Assembly (NCBI GenBank): GCA_028821605.1
Contig: JAPPFM010000058.1
Location: 62,280-126,279 of the forward strand
Direction: 5' to 3'
DNA length: 64,000 nucleotides
Origin: Candidatus Poribacteria bacterium
Lineage (GTDB): Bacteria > Poribacteria > WGA-4E > WGA-3G
Numbering within the stretch: position 1 is the first letter of the stretch; each line of letters starts with the position of its first letter. The notes under the pieces are model-generated. The model saw nothing but the letters and a program-made list of their open reading frames with translations, did no database searches and had not been told where the DNA came from. Of this stretch, positions 8,180 through 16,843 are shown in pieces. Both the position numbers and the translations under genes were made by a program.

Positions 8180-9049
8180 CTACTCGTTAATTGCATAATC
8201 TACGACAAACTGCCGAAGTGCTGTCTTCACTTCATCGGGTTTCTCTACCCAAGGATAGTGTCCTGATTCGGGAATCAACACAAATGTGCTATGAGATAGT
8301 TTAGCAGCAAACGTCTCTATAAAGTGACAAGGACGAGGGTCGCAGGCACCATGAAGAAAAAGAACCGGCATGGATAGATCGTAAACGGATTGCTGAAATT
8401 TTGGATCTGCGGTGTAATTTTTCCAGTCCGCGCCGACTTTTTCATTCGCTTCATGGCTCACAGGATATTCATCAAAACTTGGAAGATTGTCAACTTGATT
8501 TGGGTCAAATACGTCCGTCTTATTACTTAAAGTGCGAAGTCTGTCTATTATCTGCTCCTCATTAGCCCCTTCAGCACGTTCTCTCTGTGAACGCAGACGT
8601 TGATATTCTTCACGCTCTGATTCGCTCAACGCATTTAACCGATTTTCGCGATATTCGCCATGCCATCGCGGATCAATACCTGTGCCTGCGATGTGAAGAA
8701 CGGCTATCGTCCGTGCTGGAAACCTGACTGCATAAGCCAAAGCAAGGCCGGCTCCCCACGAATGTCCCCCAACAATCCAACGTTCAAAGTTGAAATGCTT
8801 TCTCAATCCTTCTAAATCATTGACAAATGTGGACACATTATAGGGACCTACCGCTTGTGAACGCCCACTTCCACGTTGGTCATACCGAACGACTTGGCAC
8901 ACATCAGAAACCGTGTCAGCGATGGCGGAAAGATAATCGTAACCACCAGGACCGCCGTGACAAAGCACCATCGGTATTCCATTGCCTTGAACCGCTGTCC
9001 AAAGCTGAACACCATTAATCTGAAGTACTTGCTCTTGGGACACTTTCAT
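8180..9049 (-). CDS. Alpha/beta hydrolase, proline iminopeptidase-like
   Basis: A 289-residue alpha/beta-hydrolase-fold enzyme. The HGGPGG oxyanion motif (from H31), the DQRGSGRS motif (from D57) and the nucleophile elbow GGHSWGAG (Ser97) are those of the proline iminopeptidase (S33) group. The acid is probably the Asp in HGACDPRP and the base the His in PESGHYPW near the C-terminus. A variable cap domain (about 125-215) is rich in Glu and Arg. No signal peptide. Members of this group are aminopeptidases or small-ester hydrolases, so peptidase activity is only one option. It is the first gene of a unit with two PhyH genes, which may mean a shared small-molecule pathway. Confidence 0.88.
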   Translation of the reverse strand: MKVSQEQVLQINGVQLWTAVQGNGIPMVLCHGGPGGYDYLSAIADTVSDVCQVVRYDQRGSGRSQAVGPYNVSTFVNDLEGLRKHFNFERWIVGGHSWGAGLALAYAVRFPARTIAVLHIAGTGIDPRWHGEYRENRLNALSESEREEYQRLRSQRERAEGANEEQIIDRLRTLSNKTDVFDPNQVDNLPSFDEYPVSHEANEKVGADWKNYTADPKFQQSVYDLSMPVLFLHGACDPRPCHFIETFAAKLSHSTFVLIPESGHYPWVEKPDEVKTALRQFVVDYAINE

Positions 9050-9136
9050 CCCCTGTATCTGATGATATTAATGAGTTGTTATGAGGATACCAGTTTTAGA
9101 CACACAAGTCAATCAAAAATCAGTTTGATTTTTTCA

Positions 9137-9165
9137 TTGACAATCTTCCTCAAATTTGCCATTAT
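9137..9165 (+). promoter_or_regulatory. Candidate sigma70-type promoter for the LamG gene
   Basis: TTGACA at 9137-9142 and CATTAT at 9160-9165 are separated by 17 bp. This is a good match for a housekeeping promoter in the intergenic region just before the LamG gene at 9255. Confidence 0.55.
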
Positions 9166-9254
9166 GGCGACAATCGAAATGTGATAAAAGCGATTCAGAG
9201 GGTATCCGTTAATTTTCCACATCGTATCACTAAACTGGAAAAATGGAGGTTGTC

Positions 9255-10058
9255 ATGAAACCGAAACGTTTAAATTGGCGCGCTATTCAAACTGGTTTTA
9301 CCTTTCTCTGTACTTTCACCTTAATCATTTGGGTGGAGGCTCAAGTCGTCACGGACGGCTTAGTGAGTTATTACACGCTCGACAAAAACGACATCGCCGG
9401 TGATACCGTTAAAGATCTCGTTGGCGGCAAGGACGGAACAATCGTCGGTGAGCCGGAGTCTATCGAAGGTCATCTCGGAGACGCACTCAATTTTGGCGGA
9501 AAACCGGATTGTGTGGAGCTGCCGATCATTTTCAATATCGGGGAGAAACCAGCGTCGTATGAAGCGTGGTTTTTGAAAACCCCTAACAGTCGCATCGGTT
9601 GGCAATATATCCTGACAAATAAAACGAATTTCTTCGATCATTTCTTTCGGTTGGGTTTTAATCAGAATACCGGACAACTCCGATACTATACCGAGCAAGC
9701 CAACAACGTCAGAAAAGCGTGGGTAACCGATGAGGATTACGCCGATGGCAAATGGCACCATGTAGTGGCGACACGCGAAGAGGATAAGGCACAGGTGTAT
9801 GTCGATAGCGTCCTTGTCAAAGAGGAGGAGGCAATGTCCGGCAATTTAGGCGGCGGTGAGACGAACTGGAATATCGCTCAAGATGGTAATACCGATGGGT
9901 ACTTGATAGGCGCGGTGGACGAAGTGCGCATCTATAAGAAAGCACTGACGCTCGAAGAAATCAAGCAGAACTTTGAGTCACAGGGCTTATCAGTCGAACC
10001 TACCGCAAAGTTAAGTCTCACTTGGGGGCGGATTAAAGCCGCGCAATCTTATCGTTAA
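9255..10058 (+). CDS. Secreted LamG-domain protein with VEP/KL/W C-terminal tail
   Basis: A 267-residue exported protein. The start is taken at the ATG at 9255, because GGAGG lies just before it (9246-9250). The N-terminus is basic, then hydrophobic (FTFLCTFTLIIWVEA), giving a signal peptide likely cut near residue 30. Residues about 35-240 form a concanavalin-like LamG domain, with GLVSYYTLD, the DGKWHHVVAT strand and AVDEVRIYKKALTLEEI, all typical of the fold. Such domains bind glycans or cell-surface ligands. The last residues, VEPTAKLSLTWGRIK, match the tails of four other exported proteins in the window. The gene is alone on the plus strand, with its own promoter candidate. Confidence 0.88.
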   Translation: MKPKRLNWRAIQTGFTFLCTFTLIIWVEAQVVTDGLVSYYTLDKNDIAGDTVKDLVGGKDGTIVGEPESIEGHLGDALNFGGKPDCVELPIIFNIGEKPASYEAWFLKTPNSRIGWQYILTNKTNFFDHFFRLGFNQNTGQLRYYTEQANNVRKAWVTDEDYADGKWHHVVATREEDKAQVYVDSVLVKEEEAMSGNLGGGETNWNIAQDGNTDGYLIGAVDEVRIYKKALTLEEIKQNFESQGLSVEPTAKLSLTWGRIKAAQSYR

Positions 10059-10137
10059 TGATTATCAAATTCAAACAACACAACTGGTTCATTTCCTAAC
10101 GGAAATCTGAAATCCAAGGTAACACAGGAACTTTCCA

Positions 10138-11358
10138 ATGAAGGTAGATCCACAACAACTCATTGATGATGGCTACATTGTGCTACGACAGGTTGTTCCG
10201 CCTGATCAGTTGGAAGCGTTAAGGTCGAATTTTGAAATCCTCGTCGAAAAGCAAAAAGTAGTTTGGGAACGGGAGCGGAAACCGGACGAAAAACCGGGAG
10301 GTATTTGGACAACAAGTGCACAACCGAGGGTGTTTTTCGATGAGGTCGTTGACGCAGCAACTGCCAATACCATCGAGTTTTGTCTGCATGAGAACACGCT
10401 TGGCGTGAGTCAACAACTCATGAGAGCACCCGAGGCAGCGATCACACTGATGGCACTGATGTGTAATCCAGTACAAGACCACGGTCCTGCAAGTTGGCAC
10501 CGCGATATTGATCCAACGGGACAGGCACCGCTAAACGGCATGCAGATGGATTATGTTAAAAACGGACCAGGGTATGTCCAATGGAATATCCCGCTTTACG
10601 ACGATAGCGTGTTTTGGCTTGTACCGAGAAGTTATTGCCGTCCAAATACGCCAGAGGAACATCAACACCTATTGACCCGCGCCCAAGAACCAATGCCGGG
10701 TGGGATCCCGATTGAACTTTCAGCAGGAGATGGGGTTGTCTATAGCCACATGGGTTTGCATTGGGGCAGCAACTATAGCACAAAATTGCGGCGGACTGTT
10801 CATCTTGGCTATCGCGCTTTTGGTGGGGATTCATATCCAATTGTTGACCATTTTTATTGGAATCTGGAATTCACCCAACATCTTCCGGCTGAGGCTCGCA
10901 CCCGATTTGAACATTTTTTCCAATTCCATCAGCAGCAATCCGATGTGATTGAGGCAACCTTTCATGCCATCCGTAACAAGGACGCTGACGGTTTTCAAGA
11001 TGGGTTGGCGAAGTTACACCCGGGTGAAGAGGAACGTATGGTCGCGGTCGTATTCCTCTCAAAGTTGGCGGACAAGGTTCGCAAACTCAAAGACCCTGAA
11101 GTCAGCAAACTTCCCATTGAAGAGCGCATCGGGGAAATCTCCGCACATCGTCTCAATTTCCATCTCTATGAGGATTTCGCGGATCGTTTTTCCGCCGAAG
11201 ATGCCGAAAGTATCTGGCAACGGTTCTCAACGCTATACGAGAAAATCGAAACAGAGATTGCCCGGTCTGTTCCCGACAGAACATCCCGTGTGATGCGCTA
11301 TCACCTGACAAACATGCCAGCGAATTTCGAAGTAGAGGACTTCATTCAGAGCTGGTAG
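10138..11358 (+). CDS. PhyH-family dioxygenase (long form)
   Basis: A 406-residue PhyH-family Fe(II)/2-oxoglutarate dioxygenase. The catalytic core is in residues 1-250. The facial triad is H121-x-D123 (SWHRD) and H208 (GLHWGSNYS), with R219 as the probable 2-oxoglutarate ligand (LRRTVHLGY). The C-terminal 150 residues are a helical extension (about 255-400) not seen in the shorter paralogues, possibly for dimerisation or substrate shielding. It follows the LamG gene by 79 bp and precedes a DUF6807 gene. The substrate is unknown. Confidence 0.9.
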   Translation: MKVDPQQLIDDGYIVLRQVVPPDQLEALRSNFEILVEKQKVVWERERKPDEKPGGIWTTSAQPRVFFDEVVDAATANTIEFCLHENTLGVSQQLMRAPEAAITLMALMCNPVQDHGPASWHRDIDPTGQAPLNGMQMDYVKNGPGYVQWNIPLYDDSVFWLVPRSYCRPNTPEEHQHLLTRAQEPMPGGIPIELSAGDGVVYSHMGLHWGSNYSTKLRRTVHLGYRAFGGDSYPIVDHFYWNLEFTQHLPAEARTRFEHFFQFHQQQSDVIEATFHAIRNKDADGFQDGLAKLHPGEEERMVAVVFLSKLADKVRKLKDPEVSKLPIEERIGEISAHRLNFHLYEDFADRFSAEDAESIWQRFSTLYEKIETEIARSVPDRTSRVMRYHLTNMPANFEVEDFIQSW

Positions 11359-11476
11359 AAATGTAAAACAACTTTCAAACGACTTGCGTCAATCAGAGGT
11401 GTCCATCGCACAAGAGGTGTGCGACTGGTGCCGCAAGATTGAACAATTTCACCGTGAAGCGAATAGGAGTTAACCA

Positions 11477-12613
11477 TTGACAGAAAATCGAAGTGTAATT
11501 ATCAAAGTTGAGGCGGGTTCGGTCAATCGGCAGAATGACCTCGTCCGCTTGCGTTTCAAGCCGAAACGTTACTTTCCGGATTGGCAGGAAGGGATCTCTG
11601 TGCTTGCGATGTCCATAACTGATGCAGACGGTCATGCCTCCGGCGAGGATGTCCCATGTCAATTCGAGCCGACGCTACGTGAACTTGCATGGCAGACAGG
11701 TGAACTTCCGGCGGGGACATCAGCACATTACGCGATCCGACAAATCAATGAGCCGTCACCAAAAGCCCGTTATCAAATCGAACAGAAACCGGCGCATCTG
11801 CTCATTTCTGCCGATGACGCGTTATTCGCACGATATAACTTTCTCGGTGTCTGGAAACCTTACTTTTGGCCCATCAATGGGAATCATGGGACTGTGGTCC
11901 GCGGGGCTGGCGGCGAGGATCATCCGCATCACACAGGTCTCTACCTCGCCTATGGGGGGCACGGTGAAGGTGGGTCTGCGAACATCTGGTCTGATTGGGA
12001 TGAGCCACCTTATGGACCCTGCGGGAAGATGTTGCATCAACGCTTTGTCCGAATCACTGAAGGGAATGTCTACGCTGAATTTGTCGAAGACCTGATCCAT
12101 GTCAAGGGAGATGGTGACGTTATCATGACAGAAACGCGGACCGCTCGGGTATGGTATGCGGACGATACGCGACGGTTTCTGGAAATTACGCACGAAACGA
12201 CACCACCACTGGATATCGGTGATCGGCAATTCCTTTGTGTCGCGCGTTTGAATCCGTCAATGGGTATCCCAGAGGAAGGGCACGTTGAAAATTCTGAAGG
12301 ACAGATCGGCAGAACAGCGGTGCATCACCAACGCGCACGGTGGTGCGATTTAGGCGGCACGGTGGGCGATGGCGTGGCTGGTATCGCACTGTTTGATCAT
12401 CCAGAAAACGCCGAACATCCGGGCTTTTTCGGGGAAATCGCTGTACCGGAACAGATGAGCATCCTTCACCATCCACCCGATGAGCTGGAAGATGACCGTT
12501 TCCGTCTGCGATTTGGAGTCTATGTCCACGAAGGTGTTACACCAGCCGCAGATGTCGAACGGCATTATCAGTGCTACGCAAATCCGGTGCAGGCGGAGGT
12601 TTTAGAACTTTAG
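11477..12613 (+). CDS. DUF6807 (PmoA-family) protein
   Basis: A 378-residue protein of the family annotated as PmoA family or DUF6807, despite lacking any real link to methane oxidation. Diagnostic pieces are the HHTGLYLAYG block preceded by GGEDHP, and the C-terminal HPENAEHPGFF and RFRLRFGVYVHEG. The conserved His pair suggests metal or substrate binding, but no reaction is established. The start is a TTG at 11477, with AGGAG seven bases upstream. No signal peptide is seen. In other genomes the family often accompanies Gfo/Idh/MocA dehydrogenases and sugar enzymes, and a Gfo/Idh/MocA gene is close by (13788-14891). Confidence 0.75.
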   Translation: MTENRSVIIKVEAGSVNRQNDLVRLRFKPKRYFPDWQEGISVLAMSITDADGHASGEDVPCQFEPTLRELAWQTGELPAGTSAHYAIRQINEPSPKARYQIEQKPAHLLISADDALFARYNFLGVWKPYFWPINGNHGTVVRGAGGEDHPHHTGLYLAYGGHGEGGSANIWSDWDEPPYGPCGKMLHQRFVRITEGNVYAEFVEDLIHVKGDGDVIMTETRTARVWYADDTRRFLEITHETTPPLDIGDRQFLCVARLNPSMGIPEEGHVENSEGQIGRTAVHHQRARWCDLGGTVGDGVAGIALFDHPENAEHPGFFGEIAVPEQMSILHHPPDELEDDRFRLRFGVYVHEGVTPAADVERHYQCYANPVQAEVLEL

Positions 12614-12626
12614 GCGATGTATTTAA

Positions 12627-12652
12627 CCCCCTAAATCCCCCTTATCAGGGGG
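12627..12652. repeat. CCCCCTAAATCCCCC palindromic repeat / putative bidirectional terminator
   Basis: CCCCC (12627-12631), TAAAT, CCCCC (12637-12641), TTATCA, GGGGG (12648-12652). A 5-bp G+C stem with a 6-base loop lies between two convergent genes, 13 bp after the DUF6807 stop. This word is a familiar dispersed repeat in cyanobacteria and other phyla (from memory). It may also end transcription from both sides. Confidence 0.65.
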
Positions 12653-12710
12653 ACTTGAAATCCGTAAGTCCTGTCACAGTTGCTCCGCTTCATAGCAGAG
12701 TGTCGCCAAT

Positions 12711-13529
12711 TCACTCCGGCCGCTTGCGGTGCTTGACATCCAGTTCGCGAAGGAGTGCCAAAGTATCCTCAAATGACAGTTCACCTGTTGAAGCCGTGTG
12801 TTCGAGGTAGTCACGCGTTTTGTTGTTGAATACACTATAAAAGGCGCGCGCCTCAGGATCCGGATGATCTCGCCAAAGTTCAACAGGTATGATCGAATCC
12901 TCGCTCAAGTACCGACGGTTCGGATGCCCGTAATAGACTTGTACCGTCTTGCGTTCCGCCTGCGTAGGACGGGTCGTAGCGGTATGTAAAACACCGATGT
13001 TGAATAGTATGGCTGTCCCGGCGGGACCGTACAAATCGACAATTCCGCCGCGCGCCAACTGTGCATCTGTTTCGAGAATATCAGCGTCCACCGATTCCGG
13101 TGATAAGGAGAAACAGTGCGTCGTTTCATCAACATCGGTTAGATACAACATCAACTGCATGAACCCGATGCGTAACGGGTGTTCGAGCCAGTGCCTCGGA
13201 CCATCTCGATGCCAGCCGCGATTCAGTTCTCCGTCGTACGGTGCCATGTGTCGGATGCAGACTTCTGAAAAACAAGGGGCATTGCCCATCAGTGTGTGTA
13301 GGCAATCCATGACGATTGGATGCCGAATCACATTGTCGAATTCAGGGGCAGTCAGAAGGGCATCGCAATTCACGGTCTGGTAATGTCCGATACGATACCA
13401 GTGATCTTCAACCTCAGTGCGGTCCCGGTCAAAAGCATGAACAAAATGCTCAACCTCGGCATCGCTCAGAATCTTACCGAGTGAGACATAGCCATTTTCT
13501 TTAAAAAACGCATAATCCGCTGGTTTCAT
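12711..13529 (-). CDS. PhyH-family dioxygenase
   Basis: A 272-residue PhyH-family Fe(II)/2-oxoglutarate dioxygenase. The triad is complete: H107-x-D109 (GWHRDGPRHW) and H182 (GVLHTATTRP), with R193 eleven residues on for 2-oxoglutarate. The QLMLYLTDVDETTHCF strand is typical. It belongs to a different subgroup from the pair at 6487-8171, lacking the VDVPP-GSHK core. The start is an ATG at 13529 preceded by AAGGAGG. It lies convergent to the DUF6807 gene and downstream of the Gfo/Idh/MocA gene, from which it is separated by two REP-like hairpins. The substrate is unknown. Confidence 0.9.
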   Translation of the reverse strand: MKPADYAFFKENGYVSLGKILSDAEVEHFVHAFDRDRTEVEDHWYRIGHYQTVNCDALLTAPEFDNVIRHPIVMDCLHTLMGNAPCFSEVCIRHMAPYDGELNRGWHRDGPRHWLEHPLRIGFMQLMLYLTDVDETTHCFSLSPESVDADILETDAQLARGGIVDLYGPAGTAILFNIGVLHTATTRPTQAERKTVQVYYGHPNRRYLSEDSIIPVELWRDHPDPEARAFYSVFNNKTRDYLEHTASTGELSFEDTLALLRELDVKHRKRPE

Positions 13530-13556
13530 GTAATCCTCCTTGCCTCGATTCCCTAA

Positions 13557-13581
13557 GGTCGCGATCAGGGACCGCTCCTAC
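13557..13581 (-). repeat. REP-like hairpin with GTAG foot
   Basis: On the minus strand this reads GTAG, GA, GCGGTC-CCT-GATCGC, GACC. The stem has one G-T wobble. It is the same family as 1343-1367. Confidence 0.65.
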
Positions 13582-13666
13582 AGCAGTCTGATGAAATCTG
13601 ATAATCAAAAAAGGTAATGTTACAACAGTTACCCAGAAATTTTCAGCACCTAAGCAAAACTCATTA

Positions 13667-13691
13667 GGGCAGCCACAAGGGCTGCCCCTAC
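13667..13691 (-). repeat. REP-like hairpin with GTAG foot
   Basis: On the minus strand this reads GTAG, G, then a perfect 8-bp stem GGGCAGCC...GGCTGCCC overlapping the foot by a base, with loop CTTGT. It shares the 258-bp gap 13530-13787 with another REP-like unit; no gene is seen in that gap. Confidence 0.7.
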
Positions 13692-13787
13692 AGTGCCCCA
13701 AAGATACACTTAGATTTACCAGCTTGAAGGTCAAAACTCATTAGAGTTCATTATTTTACGCATTTTGTAGCGCATCAATGCTTTCTA

Positions 13788-14891
13788 TCAACTCGCTTGT
13801 AACCGTCGAACCCGAGCGGGTGTGTCGTCGCCTTGGATCTCCGAGGAGAGAATTCTAAGACCTCGGTCTTCAACTGGCAACTCAACCTTTACACCACCAC
13901 GGCGATGCGATTCCCGGAGTGCAACCGCTACTTCCAATGCTGCACGCCCATCTTCGCCTGAACACTTCGGAGAGGTTCCGTTCTCAATGGCGTTAATGAG
14001 GTCCTCAACGATTGTGATGCCCATACCTTGCATCCGCACGGGGATCGGGAATGGACATTGTGCAGGTACGCCGCGTCCACGCCGTCCACCGGGGATCACA
14101 CGAATTAGCTCGAACGTTTCGGCGTTGTTGACGGAACGGATACGTCCGGTTGTGCCGATGACATCGACCTCCCACGGTGCAGCACCGCAGGACGTACTTC
14201 GCAGATATGCACGCACGCCGTTATCAAAAACGAGATAACCGTTTCCCTGCAGATCACTTTCACCTGCAGCGGCTTCATCGGACTGCATCTCACCGAAAAC
14301 CCACTCCACATTTCCACCTGCCATGTAGCGTAAAATATCAATGGCGTGGCTGCCGTTGTGCGAAAGTCCGCACTGGGCATAGACTGTAACTTGAAGCACG
14401 TTGCCGATTTCGCCTTCGTCAATGAGTTTTCGAGCCTCACTAAAGAACGGATTCCAGCGTCGCGCACAATTGATCGCCAACGCGACACCTTCTGCTCGAC
14501 AGGTCTCCACCATTTCGTCTGCCTCAGCGAGACTGAGCGAAATCGGTTTTTCTGCCCAGATCGCTCTGACACTCGAGCGCGCCACATCTTGTACGATGGT
14601 CGATCGTATCCGTGCTGTCGTACAGACACTGACGATATCCAGATTTTCCTTCTCCAGCATTTCACGGTAATCGCTATAGATATGTTCAGAACTTAGCCCC
14701 CACCGTTCGCCGAAGATCGCTGCCTGTTCGGCATGTAGATCGGCACCCGCAGCCAGCTCCACATTCGGTGCAGCGTGGTAAGTCGGACCGTGACAATAGG
14801 GCAGAAAGATCGAACCCCCTTGTGTGATTTCGTCGTCGAAGGTGCTGCCCATACGTCCTAAACCAATTACGCCTGCTCGATACGTTGTCAT
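13788..14891 (-). CDS. Gfo/Idh/MocA-family oxidoreductase
   Basis: A 367-residue NAD(P)-dependent sugar or cyclitol dehydrogenase of the Gfo/Idh/MocA family. The N-terminal Rossmann domain starts with GVIGLGRMGS, the catalytic-lysine motif appears as WAEKPISLSL (EKP, around residue 114), and the C-terminal alpha/beta domain carries the SHAIDILRY motif with the expected His and Asp. Length is normal. No signal peptide is visible, so it is probably cytoplasmic. The start is an ATG at 14891 after a GAGGAAAAAAG stretch. The exact substrate cannot be read; neighbours (DUF6807, PhyH) suggest catabolism of unusual sugars or cyclitols. Confidence 0.9.
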   Translation of the reverse strand: MTTYRAGVIGLGRMGSTFDDEITQGGSIFLPYCHGPTYHAAPNVELAAGADLHAEQAAIFGERWGLSSEHIYSDYREMLEKENLDIVSVCTTARIRSTIVQDVARSSVRAIWAEKPISLSLAEADEMVETCRAEGVALAINCARRWNPFFSEARKLIDEGEIGNVLQVTVYAQCGLSHNGSHAIDILRYMAGGNVEWVFGEMQSDEAAAGESDLQGNGYLVFDNGVRAYLRSTSCGAAPWEVDVIGTTGRIRSVNNAETFELIRVIPGGRRGRGVPAQCPFPIPVRMQGMGITIVEDLINAIENGTSPKCSGEDGRAALEVAVALRESHRRGGVKVELPVEDRGLRILSSEIQGDDTPARVRRLQAS

Positions 14892-14956
14892 CTTTTTTCC
14901 TCCAAGAAAGTTGTGTCAAGTAGAACCTATTGCGATGTAAATCCAATTCCAATTGT

Positions 14957-15589
14957 TCAAAGAATTTTCTCGTAGACAAAATCCAACCACTTGTCTTGTG
15001 GTGGTATAATTTCGGGTTTCGGCGAAAGTGGTGTCCAGTACGGCTTGAAAATATGACCCATATCACTCTTTAATTCCCACGCATCCTCCGTTTCCTCTTG
15101 TGCGGACATAAGGAAAAAATGTCTTTTCTTTTGCGCACTTAAGTTTTCATTCGGCACCCAACCCGTAATGTTAGTGTCAATACACGTGGGTTTGTGAAAT
15201 TCGTCATATTGGTACTCAATGTATGAAATATATGTGAAATCCTCCTGTGTGGAACGGTAATCAACTGTAAGCCCTTTGGGTAACTTTCGCTTGTAGGGAA
15301 TCGCCTTTAAGTTGGGTTCGATATAAACCTGCGTTGTTTCCGCTACTATTCTTTGGTTATTTTCCAATTCATTCTCAAAACAACCCAGATAGTTTTCGAT
15401 TTCTACAAGCTGCAAACCTGTTTCTTCATAAGTTTCTCTCTTTACAGCGGTTTCAATGTCTTCACCCTTTTCAACAGTGCCTGCAGGGATTTGAACACCA
15501 GCAGTTGGATGCTTAAATACGAGTAACTCTTTGGCACCACTCCGCTCACGTATTATAAATGCCGTAACCTTTTGGACAACTTTATTCAC
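14957..15589 (-). CDS. Nudix hydrolase
   Basis: A 210-residue Nudix-family pyrophosphohydrolase. The Nudix box fits G-x5-E-x7-R-E-x-x-E-E-x-G-x exactly: GTVEKGE, then DIETAVK, then RETYEETGL. The box glutamates bind the divalent metal that cleaves a nucleoside diphosphate linked to some group X. The C-terminal half (about 100-210) has no clear match and may set substrate choice. The start is placed at a GTG at 15589, 10 bp after the metalloprotease stop, with AGGGGA ahead of it. A longer in-frame start at 15667 would overlap the previous gene by 68 bp and is less likely. The substrate is unknown. Confidence 0.85.
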   Translation of the reverse strand: MNKVVQKVTAFIIRERSGAKELLVFKHPTAGVQIPAGTVEKGEDIETAVKRETYEETGLQLVEIENYLGCFENELENNQRIVAETTQVYIEPNLKAIPYKRKLPKGLTVDYRSTQEDFTYISYIEYQYDEFHKPTCIDTNITGWVPNENLSAQKKRHFFLMSAQEETEDAWELKSDMGHIFKPYWTPLSPKPEIIPPQDKWLDFVYEKIL

Positions 15590-15599
15590 TCTGGTCCCC

Positions 15600-16811
15600 T
15601 TAGTCTGCACTGATAAATGCCCGTCCTGTTTTTTCCTTGGCACGGAATACAGCCAGGTTTTGCCCACTCACATCTTTGATGACCCAGATATGACCGGCAT
15701 ACGTGTGTTGATTGACGAAAGCACCCGGCGCAACCTTACCGTAGGATTTTTCATTGCCTTCATAATCCACCCAATAGTAGGCGATCTCGGTTTTCGTGCC
15801 GTTTACGAAGATGATTGCTGTTTCGGTATCATCATCTCCAGATCTTAGATTTGGCAGCAGACTCGGATCGTGTCCCTCCAAGTCTGTCCATCTGTCACCA
15901 TCCTTGCTGTTTGGATCCTTCAATTGCTGGTGAAACTCTGTTAGTTCTATCAATTCAGGGGGCCACTCAAACTCTGGAGATTCTTCAGGACTGAACCCTT
16001 GGAGATGTACGAGATGCGTACGGGTTATTGCCTGTGTATATCGCCAGTCCATGTCCCCATAAACTTCAGTTAGCAGCGCAGCGAGTGCTGGATCGTATTC
16101 TTTCAGTTTGTCGCGTGTGTCAACATGGTTATGTTGGTCGTCGTTTGCCCGGTTCGTGTCAAACCAAGACTGCGTGCCTTCAGCCCAGTACTCCGCTCTG
16201 TTCGTAATAGCGTATGTGTCTTTCCACAATCCTTTTTCGACTGCATCATCATATAGCACCTTAAGACGGTCATCAAAACTGGAATCCACCGTATTTAATC
16301 CCATCTGGTGAATTGCATGCGCGAATTCGTGGACCAGAATGTTCTCAGTTGAATAAGGGTCACCTGAGTAGTTAAGTAGATTTTCCTCACCACAACTTAC
16401 GGCAGGTCTTGCTGGTGTGGAGCCCAAACCGCGTGCGCGCCGATCCCAATAATAGTTGGGTTGCAGATCACTGTGTTCAGGAATTTGGGTCGTCAGTTCG
16501 TTATGTGCCATCACAGCGAAACGTACGTTATTTTTTGCGAGTGCATGCAACACATCCTGACGGTGCCCAATCATCTGCCGAATGAGCCATACCGCTTCTT
16601 TCACGGCATAAGGGTTCACCTTCGATGATGCGACAACAGGCAATCCTTCTACATCAATCCACTGCTCGTAAAACGGGTCAAGGTTAAAAGTTTCACGAAC
16701 ATCATCTGGCGGAGGGACAGGTTCAGAAATATTGACGCTTTGGGCTGTTACAGTCAGTTGGATTGAAAAAAATAGGATATAGACCGTGAAGATAACAGTT
16801 AAATAAAGCAT
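15600..16811 (-). CDS. Secreted zinc metalloprotease with C-terminal VHL-beta-like domain
   Basis: A 403-residue exported protein. Residues 1-23 are a signal peptide (hydrophobic core, VTA cleavage site). The zinc motif HEFAH is at 161-165, followed by IH. A likely third zinc ligand is E207 or E211 in NRAEYWAEG, as in gluzincin-type peptidases. Residues about 328-403 (FVNGTKTEIAYYWVDYEG, then NQHTYAGHIWVIKD) resemble the beta domain of the von Hippel-Lindau protein, whose hallmark is an N-x-x-Y-x-GH-x-W-x-x-(R/K)-D segment. The fusion would give a periplasmic or extracellular peptidase with a binding module. It is followed by the Nudix gene after 10 bp. Confidence 0.8.
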   Translation of the reverse strand: MLYLTVIFTVYILFFSIQLTVTAQSVNISEPVPPPDDVRETFNLDPFYEQWIDVEGLPVVASSKVNPYAVKEAVWLIRQMIGHRQDVLHALAKNNVRFAVMAHNELTTQIPEHSDLQPNYYWDRRARGLGSTPARPAVSCGEENLLNYSGDPYSTENILVHEFAHAIHQMGLNTVDSSFDDRLKVLYDDAVEKGLWKDTYAITNRAEYWAEGTQSWFDTNRANDDQHNHVDTRDKLKEYDPALAALLTEVYGDMDWRYTQAITRTHLVHLQGFSPEESPEFEWPPELIELTEFHQQLKDPNSKDGDRWTDLEGHDPSLLPNLRSGDDDTETAIIFVNGTKTEIAYYWVDYEGNEKSYGKVAPGAFVNQHTYAGHIWVIKDVSGQNLAVFRAKEKTGRAFISAD

Positions 16812-16843
16812 AGGTTAGTTTCCATTTTGCATCAGAAACTGTC

